From Candidatus Staskawiczbacteria bacterium (GTDB lineage Bacteria > Patescibacteriota > Minisyncoccia > Minisyncoccales > Staskawiczbacteraceae), in NCBI GenBank assembly GCA_016866675.1, contig VGLO01000034.1, positions 1 to 7,710 of the forward strand: 7,710 nucleotides of DNA. Reading direction: 5' to 3'. The notes under the pieces are model-generated. The model did no database searches. It was not told the origin of the DNA and saw only the letters and a list, made by a program, of their open reading frames with translations. Made by a program: the position numbers and the translations under genes. Shown in pieces: positions 1-6,655 of the stretch; positions within the stretch are counted from its first letter, which is position 1; every line of letters begins with the position of its first letter.

Positions 1-1093
1 TATTCTCTTTTATTCTTTTTAAAATTGAATAGCCGGCTAATACACTTAGATTAAAAAAAGGTTCATCCTGGTGTTTTAATACCGTATCAAAATGCCGGAT
101 TACATGATTTGCATCAAAATTCAATTTGTAGTTACGGATTTTCATATGATTCACTACGATATCAATGAAAGGCTCTTCACTCATCTTCTTATGATCAGAA
201 ACGACTGAAAATGTTTCAATTTCCGGGTTCAACTTATGAGCAATGACCGATATGGACGATGAATCCAGTCCGCCACTTAACATGCAACCAACAGGCACGT
301 CACTTCTCATTCGTAGTCTTACACTATCTTCCAATAAAAACCTGAATTCTTCTTCTGTGTTGCTTGAAGTAGAGAAGTGTTCAAAATCCCAATACTGATA
401 CTGCTGAACCATTCGAGTATTAAGATTAATTGTCAGGTTTGTTTTTGCTTCAATACGTTTAATGCCTTGAAAAAAGGTATCACTATTCATATCAATAACT
501 CCCTGCAGCAGATAAGTTGTGAGTACCGATTTATTTGGAACTTTTTCCTTGACCAATGGAAGCAACTGTTTTATTTCGCTCGAAAAATAAAAACTTTCAG
601 CATCCTGATAGTAAAAAAGTGGTTTTTTCGAAAATCGGTCACGACTCAATACAACCGTGTTATTGATTTTATCGTATATCGAAAATGCCCACATACCATT
701 CATTTTGGCAAATCCCTTTTCACCAAATGTTTCATACAATTTCAGGATAACTTCTGTATCTGTATTCGTTTCAAATTGACAACCTTTTGTCTTCAACTCC
801 GCTCTTAGCTCAAGATAGTTAAATATTTCACCATTAAAAGTAATTACTAGGTTCCCTTTTAGCATAGGTTGGGCGCCCTGGGAACTTAGTTCAATGATAG
901 AAAGTCTTCTGTGTCCATAGAATACTGTGAAATTACTTATGTCGTTCTCTAATCCACTTTGAGTATTTATAATATAGTAACCTGATCCGTCTGGTCCACG
1001 GTAAGATATGATATCAGTTAAGTCCTTAAATTGATACCAATGCTCTTCAGTAAATGTGCCTTTTAGCCTTATAGCTCCATATATTCCACACAT
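1..1093 (-). CDS. asnB: AsnB-like glutamine-dependent amidotransferase (second copy), 3' end beyond window
   Basis: Reading from the ATG at 1093 gives 364 uninterrupted codons to the left edge, so the C-terminal part of the synthetase domain is missing. The start is fixed by the MCGI N-terminus, because Cys2 becomes the N-terminal nucleophile of class II glutamine amidotransferases after Met removal. Visible blocks are YRGPDG (31-36), HRRLSI (61-66), FNGEIFNY (86-93), TDTEVIL (111-117), NGMWAFSIYD (132-141), and the ATP-pyrophosphatase P-loop SGGLDSSS (273-280). By family knowledge it hydrolyses glutamine and passes ammonia to an ATP-activated carboxylate. In a sugar locus the acceptor may be a uronic acid or aspartate; this is not decided by sequence. 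It starts 8 bases after the upstream GT4 stop, so co-transcription is likely. Compared with the intact paralog here it has extra residues before HRRLSI (about 41-60) and reads RDRFSKKPLFYY where most relatives have RDRFGIKPLYY. The family is certain, the substrate is not. Confidence 0.93.
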   Translation of the reverse strand, partial: MCGIYGAIRLKGTFTEEHWYQFKDLTDIISYRGPDGSGYYIINTQSGLENDISNFTVFYGHRRLSIIELSSQGAQPMLKGNLVITFNGEIFNYLELRAELKTKGCQFETNTDTEVILKLYETFGEKGFAKMNGMWAFSIYDKINNTVVLSRDRFSKKPLFYYQDAESFYFSSEIKQLLPLVKEKVPNKSVLTTYLLQGVIDMNSDTFFQGIKRIEAKTNLTINLNTRMVQQYQYWDFEHFSTSSNTEEEFRFLLEDSVRLRMRSDVPVGCMLSGGLDSSSISVIAHKLNPEIETFSVVSDHKKMSEEPFIDIVVNHMKIRNYKLNFDANHVIRHFDTVLKHQDEPFFNLSVLAGYSILKRIKEN

Positions 1094-1101
1094 AAATCGT
1101 A

Positions 1102-2244
1102 TTACTTTAAACTAACTAATAATTCCATGTATAACTTCTCTAATTTCTGGTATTCCGAATTCCAACTATATTTTTCAGTTGCACATGCATTACCCTTTAT
1201 CCCCATTTCTAAAGCCCTCTGAGGGTTATTCATAATCCACCTTACCGATGCTTTTATTTTGTCCTTATCCAACGGATCTAACAGCAGGCCACATTCTGAC
1301 TCGTCAACAATCCTTCGATATAATGGAAAATCAGATACAACACAAGGAAGCCCCAATATCATATACTCAAATAATTTAGTCGGATACGATTCAATAAAAT
1401 TTGGTGATGGCTCCAATATTGCAAATCCAAGATGACATTCAGCAATTTTAGCCCATCCTATTTCCGGTTTCACACGGCCCGTAAATATAGCCCATCCTTT
1501 TGAAGTGGCCCTTTCATATATTTCCGATCTTAACACATCCTCTGCAACAGGTCCAATAAATAAGGTGGCAATATCCAAACCCTCTGACCTTAACTCCTCA
1601 ACTACATTCAATTGCATCAGCGCCCCTCTTTCAACACTAATACCTCCTAAATAACCAACTGTAAATTGTTCTCTTTTTTTAACAGGCACTCTTTTCTTCA
1701 TCTCATCAACAAGTGGGAAATTGAGCACAATAGCAGATTTTTTAACCCATTTAAAATCTTTAGGATATGAGTTTTCAGCAAAAACAACAGGCATAAACCT
1801 GAAAAGTATGGACTGAAACTCTTTGAGTAAAAAACTTAAAGGCTTCTTTATATATTTGTTTAAATATGGCTTTGTAAGAATCTCCTTAGGTAAATTCTCG
1901 TGCATATCATAAATCACGATTTTCCCCTTAAGCTTCAAGAGTAAACCTAACGGTAAAAGCTCGGGATCGTGTAAGTGCACAATATCGCTTTTGATGCTAC
2001 GAAACTTTTTCCACATTCGAACACTTCCGTTAAAGGCCCTGCTTGCCCTACCGCCTATTGGTTTTCCTACATCTATGATTCTAACCCCTAGTACTACATC
2101 ATCGCCATTACCATCTGCTATTAAAAAAGCAACATTACCAATTCCACTTTGTTGCAACGAAACGCATTGTTTACTAAAAATTCGAATATCAATTCGTTGA
2201 TGAACTAATGATACATGAACAATTTCTACTGCCATTCCTTCCAT
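1102..2244 (-). CDS. GT4-family glycosyltransferase with intact EX7E motif
   Basis: The 380-residue product fits a GT-B fold retaining glycosyltransferase of the GT4 type, a cytoplasmic or membrane-associated enzyme that adds a nucleotide-activated sugar to a growing glycan. The N-terminal Rossmann half starts VEIVHVSLVHQRIDIRIFSK (6-25), followed by the conserved blocks HLHDPELLPLG (90-100) and YDMHEN (112-117). The C-terminal half begins GYLGGISVERG (197-207), a typical donor-binding loop. The EX7E signature is present as E285 and E293 in ESYPTKLFEY, followed by GLPCVVSDFP (298-307). There is no signal peptide or clear transmembrane helix. The start is 6 bases after the stop of the upstream asnB, indicating translational coupling. 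Met4 is an alternative start, since the core strand begins just after it. Donor and acceptor sugars cannot be deduced; the family call is secure. Confidence 0.9.
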   Translation of the reverse strand: MEGMAVEIVHVSLVHQRIDIRIFSKQCVSLQQSGIGNVAFLIADGNGDDVVLGVRIIDVGKPIGGRASRAFNGSVRMWKKFRSIKSDIVHLHDPELLPLGLLLKLKGKIVIYDMHENLPKEILTKPYLNKYIKKPLSFLLKEFQSILFRFMPVVFAENSYPKDFKWVKKSAIVLNFPLVDEMKKRVPVKKREQFTVGYLGGISVERGALMQLNVVEELRSEGLDIATLFIGPVAEDVLRSEIYERATSKGWAIFTGRVKPEIGWAKIAECHLGFAILEPSPNFIESYPTKLFEYMILGLPCVVSDFPLYRRIVDESECGLLLDPLDKDKIKASVRWIMNNPQRALEMGIKGNACATEKYSWNSEYQKLEKLYMELLVSLK

Positions 2245-2250
2245 TTAATA

Positions 2251-4071
2251 TTAAACCACATTAAATTTTCTTTCCCATGAAGCAATCATAAAATATACCC
2301 ATCTCCTTCTAAACGGTATGCCGTCAAAGTCAACCAAAAGCCGATCTGTATCTACTAGTTCATTCAGAAGCTTAGAGGATTGAATTGCCTTTTTCATCAT
2401 CTCTGTTGTGCCTCCCATCCAAGTTTTTTCAGGTGCTTCGAATCCTTTTTTATCTTTTCTCCAAGTAATGCTATCTGGCAACACGTCTTCAACCGCCTTA
2501 CGGAGAATATATTTAGTCCATCCTCTTGCTATTTTATAATTAATCTGTAACGAAACGGAGAACTCAACAAAACGATAATCTAAAAAGGGTAATCTAGTCT
2601 CAATTGAATGGCGCATTGAGTTCCGATCTTCATATCTTAATAAATGAGGCAATTGCAGAGTACCTATTTCGAACAATTGCATTTTGTAAATATCTCTGAA
2701 ACTTTGGGCGCTTTCTTTGATAGTTTTAAAATCAAAGGATGATTTTATTTCTTTCTTAAGGTAACTTCTTTTTCTGAGTCTCTTGATCCTGACCGTTTTG
2801 CTTGTGAAGTAAAAGTAGTAAAGCACAACATCCTTAAAGCTTAATTTAGAGTTTAAGGATATTTCTCGGCTCTGTTTAATGAAATTCCAAAATGATAATG
2901 AAAATAGATAAGATGCATAATATCTCTCATAACCTAACAAAACTTCGTCCCCACCCTGACCGTTCAACATAACTTTGCAGCCCAATTCCTTTGCCTTTTC
3001 AAAAACGTGCCACCCCATGAACATAGATGGACTACCAAAAGGTTCTTCCTGGGTGTATACCAACTCATCGATTTTATCGATAAAATCATCCATTTTAGGC
3101 TCAACGATGTGTAAATCCAGATCAAGATAATCACTTACTATTTTTGCAAAACGGCTTTCATCTGATTCTGCATCCTGAGATTTTGCGTGTATGCCAGTAA
3201 ACTTGCCTAAGGTTTGATTATTGTCATGGTAATGAATGCTGCCAAAAGCACTTGTTGCAGAACTATCCAAACCACCGCTTAAGCATGTGCCTACTCTTAC
3301 GTCTGATCGTAGCCTTAATTTTACAGAATCTTCGAAAAGCGACCTGAGCTTTTTGGTAGCATCTTCAATAGGCATTCGTTTAACATCAGAATCAACTTTT
3401 AGTGTATAAAATCTTTCAATTTTAAAACTATTGTCAGCCAAATTGTAATATCCACAGTGGGCTTGAGGAAACTTATTCACGCCTTCAAAAAAAGTAGCCT
3501 CTGTATGTCCGTCAACGTTCGTCAATAGGGATTCGATAATGACATATCTATTCGCACGTACCTCACTTTGCAATGCAATCAACTGTTTTATCTCCGAACC
3601 AAACGCGAATTGTTTGTCTGTATTGATATAATAAAGTGGCTTTATACCAAATCTATCTCTCGCAAAAAAGATGTCCTGCTTTTCAGTATCAAAAATTGCG
3701 AATGCCCACATTCCATTAAACTTATTTAAACAATCCTTCCCCCATCTATCATAAGCAGAAAGAATCACCTCCGTATCACAATCAGATTCGAATGTATAAC
3801 CTAATGCTTTTAGTTCCTCTCTAAGTTCAATATAATTATAAACCTCTCCGTTATAGGTTATCCAATACTTATCCATATAAGGCATTGGTTGACTGCCATG
3901 TTCCGATAAATCTAAGATAGATAACCTCCGATGTCCGAATGCAAAATTTTCTCCGTAATAAAAACCTTCACCATCAGGACCTCTATGAGATATAATATCG
4001 TTTATTTTTTTTATCTCATTATGATTTACTTTGGACTTATCTTTATTAATTATTCCTGAAATTCCGCACAT
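2251..4071 (-). CDS. asnB: AsnB-like glutamine-dependent amidotransferase (intact copy)
   Basis: This complete 606-residue protein has the two-domain layout of glutamine-hydrolysing asparagine synthetase. The N-terminal class II glutaminase domain (about 1-210) shows the Cys2 nucleophile in MCGISG, SHRGPDGEG (28-36), GHRRLSILDL (46-55), YNGEVYNY (73-80), CDTEVIL (98-104), NGMWAFAIFD (119-128) and RDRFGIKPLYY (138-148). The synthetase domain has the PP-loop SGGLDSSA (265-272), NGQGGDE (370-376), RYEDRNSM (479-486) and SIETRLPFLDYR (489-500). All main catalytic blocks look intact, so it should be active. The family reaction transfers glutamine ammonia to an AMP-activated carboxylate. Inside a polysaccharide operon it may amidate a uronic acid rather than make asparagine, which is inference. 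The start is fixed by Cys2; an out-of-frame ATG lies a few bases upstream. No good Shine-Dalgarno is visible. It is preceded by the remnant of another asnB and followed after 6 bases by a GT4 gene. Confidence 0.96.
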   Translation of the reverse strand: MCGISGIINKDKSKVNHNEIKKINDIISHRGPDGEGFYYGENFAFGHRRLSILDLSEHGSQPMPYMDKYWITYNGEVYNYIELREELKALGYTFESDCDTEVILSAYDRWGKDCLNKFNGMWAFAIFDTEKQDIFFARDRFGIKPLYYINTDKQFAFGSEIKQLIALQSEVRANRYVIIESLLTNVDGHTEATFFEGVNKFPQAHCGYYNLADNSFKIERFYTLKVDSDVKRMPIEDATKKLRSLFEDSVKLRLRSDVRVGTCLSGGLDSSATSAFGSIHYHDNNQTLGKFTGIHAKSQDAESDESRFAKIVSDYLDLDLHIVEPKMDDFIDKIDELVYTQEEPFGSPSMFMGWHVFEKAKELGCKVMLNGQGGDEVLLGYERYYASYLFSLSFWNFIKQSREISLNSKLSFKDVVLYYFYFTSKTVRIKRLRKRSYLKKEIKSSFDFKTIKESAQSFRDIYKMQLFEIGTLQLPHLLRYEDRNSMRHSIETRLPFLDYRFVEFSVSLQINYKIARGWTKYILRKAVEDVLPDSITWRKDKKGFEAPEKTWMGGTTEMMKKAIQSSKLLNELVDTDRLLVDFDGIPFRRRWVYFMIASWERKFNVV

Positions 4072-4151
4072 ACATTAGTAATTTTGGTTTATTCATAAAG
4101 TTAAATGATCTTAGAACAATACATGCTTCATTCCGTGGTCTTATAGTTTCA
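4072..4151. other. Spacer between the asnB remnant and the intact asnB, nothing recognisable
   Basis: These roughly 80 bases lie between the last alignable codons of the asnB remnant and the start codon of the intact asnB. No frame continues the glutaminase domain: the expected block around FNGE and YNY cannot be found. One minus-strand frame is open across the stretch, but its translation resembles nothing I know. I see no hairpin followed by a T-run and no convincing Bacteroidota-type promoter (TTTG and TAnnTTTG with normal spacing). It may be decayed flank of the pseudogene or carry a weak promoter for the intact asnB. Confidence 0.4.
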
Positions 4152-4344
4152 TGCCAGCATTGGCTAATTGCCTTCTTCTTATAAATCTAAAATGCTTAGT
4201 CTACGAACGGCCAACCAAACATTATTCCAATAATAGAGCTCACCAGCATCTGGACCCCGATGACCGATTATTTCGTTCATATTTTGAAGTAAGTTCTTTT
4301 GAACTCCTGTATCATTTTTTTATAAGGCCTTATATACCGCATAT
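4152..4344 (-). pseudogene. Decayed N-terminal remnant of a third AsnB-like amidotransferase gene
   Basis: Read on the minus strand from 4344, the sequence gives xCGI, a TAA stop (4330-4332), then GLIK. Skipping one A in the A7 run (4315-4321) restores a frame reading NDTGVQKNLLQNMNEIIG followed by HRGPDAGELYYW (HRGPD at 4248-4262), NNVWLAV, and RRLSILDL (4182-4205). This is a block-for-block match to ISHRGPDGEG and RRLSILDL in the intact asnB next door. The frame then meets TAA (4179-4181) and TAG (4164-4166) at positions where Ser and Gln are expected, giving D-L-stop-E-E-G-N-stop-P-M, after which homology fades. The start is damaged too: either ATG became ATA, or one TG was lost from ATGTGC. 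The remnant covers about 65 codons of a normal length near 600, so the rest has been deleted. It begins 8 bases after the upstream GT stop, the same gap seen before the asnB at 1093, suggesting it was once a normal operon member. Confidence 0.9.
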
Positions 4345-4352
4345 ATAATTAA

Positions 4353-5480
4353 TTAAATTAAGTAAAGTATATTAGATATCTTCGGTAATTGATCTTCCCA
4401 ATTATAGATGTACTTTATGTTGGTAATTTTCTCTTTATATTTTACGTAATTTTCTTCCATCCTTAATATAGCCTCATAAATACCATCTACACTATTACCA
4501 TCATCAGACAATACCTCACCAATTTTATGTTTAAGCACAATATGTTTCATAGGCGGGTTTATTCCAACAATGACAGGAATTCCTCGGCAAACCGCTTGAT
4601 AAAGACGGTTTGGTTCACAAAGAAAATTATTATCATCTGTATTAGCATACAAAATAATTGAGAATTTGGAATGATCTATGTAACGGGTTAACTCTAGTTG
4701 ATCAACATAACCAGTCAAATAAACCATATCTGAATAATTCTGAGCTATTTCTTCTTTTAGCTTATCATATACTGGCCCTAGCAAAACTATTTTAAACTTG
4801 GCATGTCTTTTTACAGCCGTAAATACTTCAGAAGGATATCTATTAAAGTGACCTCCACCCTGTAATAAAATATATTCTGAGCCTTGCAACCATATATTTA
4901 TTTTCGATGGAAGATCCATTACTTCAAGGCCAGAAAACACTTTATCTGGATAATTATTAAGGACACAATACTTATGTGGCTTTTTTATTAGACCACTTTT
5001 CCTCATAAATTCAAGTCTGTCCTCATTTGCTACTAAAATTATATCAGATACATTTTCAATCCTCCGATAAAGATTTTTTCGAAAATTTGTAGCTATTAAA
5101 AATTCAGGTAACTCATGTTGATCAAAGACGTAGGAAACCTTTGGAAACTTGACTAGTAATGATAATATGGTATATTCCTCATGCGCCCATACAACATTAT
5201 ATTTTCCCTTTATGATTTTCCACATCGATATAATCCAAAATTCAAACATTTTTAGGATCAAAAACCGTTTTGATGCAAATATTGCTCTAGAACGCAATCG
5301 CACAGCACGATAAGGAATGCCATACTGAGTTAATCCTTTACTGGAAACATTCGAAGTATAGTTTGCTAAGATAAACACTTCGCATCCAAGTTGTTTTAAG
5401 GAAAGTGCTTCTTTACGGACCCGATCATCATATTCAAGTCCTGAGGTCAGGACTATCATCAAAATTTTTTTATCAACCAT
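4353..5480 (-). CDS. GT4-like glycosyltransferase lacking the canonical EX7E pair
   Basis: The 375-residue protein looks like a GT-B fold glycosyltransferase of the GT4 group. The N-terminal half contains ILMIVLTSGLEYDDRVRKEA (6-25), a common opening in GTs of bacterial surface glycan loci, then VVWAHEEYTIL (96-106) and FDQHELPEF (119-127). The C-terminal half includes LNNYPD (174-179), LLQGGGHFNRYP (205-216), VLLGPVYD (232-239) and CEPNRLYQAVCRGIPVIVG (288-306). That last block aligns with the usual PxKLFEYMxxGxPVV block, but Q295 stands where the second Glu of EX7E is expected and L287 where the first is. This may be normal for its subfamily. No signal peptide is seen; the hydrophobic stretch near 75-90 is weak. 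It starts 17 bases after the wecB stop behind an A/G-rich stretch (AAAGAAGAAAATAA). The transferred sugar is unknown. Confidence 0.85.
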   Translation of the reverse strand: MVDKKILMIVLTSGLEYDDRVRKEALSLKQLGCEVFILANYTSNVSSKGLTQYGIPYRAVRLRSRAIFASKRFLILKMFEFWIISMWKIIKGKYNVVWAHEEYTILSLLVKFPKVSYVFDQHELPEFLIATNFRKNLYRRIENVSDIILVANEDRLEFMRKSGLIKKPHKYCVLNNYPDKVFSGLEVMDLPSKINIWLQGSEYILLQGGGHFNRYPSEVFTAVKRHAKFKIVLLGPVYDKLKEEIAQNYSDMVYLTGYVDQLELTRYIDHSKFSIILYANTDDNNFLCEPNRLYQAVCRGIPVIVGINPPMKHIVLKHKIGEVLSDDGNSVDGIYEAILRMEENYVKYKEKITNIKYIYNWEDQLPKISNILYLI

Positions 5481-5497
5481 TTATTTTCTTCTTTATA

Positions 5498-6607
5498 TTA
5501 TTGCCCACCTAACTTACATAAGACATTTACTATCCGTTCTGCCGTCTTACCATCCCATAGTTCCGGAACCTTACCTTTTTTCCAATTACCCGAAAAGAGC
5601 AATTCCATAGCAGGTTTAATGGCATCCGGATTAGTTCCAAGTAATTGGTTGGTCCCCATTGTAATCGTTTCAGGACGCTCAGTATTATCGCGCAAAGTCA
5701 TACAGGGTATACCTAGTACTGTTGTTTCTTCCGTTATTCCGCCCGAATCGGTAATGACTGCTTTTGCTCGTTCAACCAAATAGTTAAATTCGAGGTATCC
5801 CAGGGGATCCACCATATGCAAATGGCTGGTATCGAAAGCTGCATCGATATCCAATACCTTATTGATGATTTTGGCTGTTCGCGGATGAACAGGAAATATG
5901 ATAGGTAGATTTTGCGTATTCGTCAAGATCTCTTCCAACAATAATTTAAACCTTGATTCTTCATCTACATTGGCCGGACGGTGCAATGTCATCACAAAAT
6001 AGTTCTTTTCCTGTAGCTGTAATTCATGCCAAATGGCCGGTGCTTGAAAACGTGGACGATTTTTCAGCAAGGTGTCAATCATCGTATTTCCTACGAAGAA
6101 AATATAATCCTCTTCAATACCGAAGTTTATAAGATTTTTGTTAGCAACATATGATGTGGTAAAAAAATAATTGGTAATGCTATCTGTAACCATTCGGTTA
6201 ATTTCTTCCGGCATAGTCCAATCGCCAGAGCGAATACCCGCTTCTACATGAGCTACTTTCACGTGCATTTTTTGTGCAGTAATGGCACAGGCCATGGTAG
6301 AGGTCACATCCCCTACTACTAAACACAAATCAGACCGCTTGTCTATCAGATGTTTTTCATATCCAATCATGATTGAAGCCGTTTGCTCTGCTTGACTCCC
6401 TCCGCCTGCTCCGAGATTATGATGAGGCTCTGGTATTCCAAGCTGCTGAAAAAAATTATCAGACATATTTTTGTCATAATGCTGGCCGGTATGTATCAAG
6501 CGGTATTGGATGTCATTACCATTTTTCTGAGCATCGTGAATAGCATCTATAATTGGTGCTATTTTCATAAAATTCGGTCTGGCACCTGCGATTAAATCTA
6601 TGAGCAT
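5498..6607 (-). CDS. wecB: UDP-N-acetylglucosamine 2-epimerase (non-hydrolysing)
   Basis: The 369-residue protein matches the non-hydrolysing UDP-GlcNAc 2-epimerase family in length and motifs. By family knowledge these cytoplasmic enzymes interconvert UDP-GlcNAc and UDP-ManNAc by elimination and re-addition of UDP, feeding ManNAc or ManNAcA into surface glycans. Visible are AGARPNFMKIAPII (7-20, R10 and K15), HTGQHYD (39-45), VVGDVTSTMA (97-106, D100), VAHVEAGIRSGD (118-129, E122), MPEEINR (132-138), TLHRPANVD (207-215, H209), FPVHPR (238-243), ITDSGGITEE (285-294) and the UDP-binding tail PCMTLRDNTERPET (301-314). All key residues appear intact. Some relatives act on other UDP-2-acetamido sugars in the same fold, so the exact substrate is an inference. 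It sits 48 bases after the heparinase-like gene and 17 bases before a GT gene. No dehydrogenase of WecC type is in the window to carry ManNAc on to ManNAcA. Confidence 0.93.
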   Translation of the reverse strand: MLIDLIAGARPNFMKIAPIIDAIHDAQKNGNDIQYRLIHTGQHYDKNMSDNFFQQLGIPEPHHNLGAGGGSQAEQTASIMIGYEKHLIDKRSDLCLVVGDVTSTMACAITAQKMHVKVAHVEAGIRSGDWTMPEEINRMVTDSITNYFFTTSYVANKNLINFGIEEDYIFFVGNTMIDTLLKNRPRFQAPAIWHELQLQEKNYFVMTLHRPANVDEESRFKLLLEEILTNTQNLPIIFPVHPRTAKIINKVLDIDAAFDTSHLHMVDPLGYLEFNYLVERAKAVITDSGGITEETTVLGIPCMTLRDNTERPETITMGTNQLLGTNPDAIKPAMELLFSGNWKKGKVPELWDGKTAERIVNVLCKLGGQ

Positions 6608-6655
6608 GTTTTTAAGTTATTCATTTAAATAGTATTTTATTTTAAATCTGCTAAA
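6608..6655. other. Short AT-rich gap before wecB
   Basis: This 48-base gap separates the heparinase-like gene from wecB and is the longest gap between two intact genes apart from the asnB remnant region. It is strongly AT-rich. I find no stable hairpin with a T-run and no clear promoter or Shine-Dalgarno on the minus strand, so read-through from the upstream gene is the simplest view. Confidence 0.4.

Noticed and set aside
377..808. Plus-strand open frame of 143 codons.
   Set aside because: It lies wholly antisense to the clear AsnB-like coding sequence at 1-1093 and its translation is low-complexity and unlike any known family.
4085..4130. Possible promoter for the intact asnB: TAACTTTA on the minus strand with a TTG upstream.
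   Set aside because: The match to TAnnTTTG is imperfect and the spacing to the upstream TTG is about 14 bases, too short for the Bacteroidota -33/-7 pattern. In such AT-rich DNA this is expected by chance.
4321..4334. Perfect 14-base palindrome TATAAGGCCTTATA next to a T7 run, at first sight a terminator or operator.
   Set aside because: It has no loop. On the transcribed minus strand it is followed by A residues, not T. It also falls inside codons of the asnB remnant, so chance is the simplest explanation.
4151..4348. Plus-strand open frame of 65 codons across the gap between the GT and asnB genes.
   Set aside because: It is the antisense of the asnB remnant, has no recognisable protein features and opposes all neighbouring genes.
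6383..6595. Plus-strand open frame of 70 codons, and a similar one at 6672-6887.
   Set aside because: Both are antisense shadows of the wecB and heparinase-like genes, with no supporting start signals or family resemblance.
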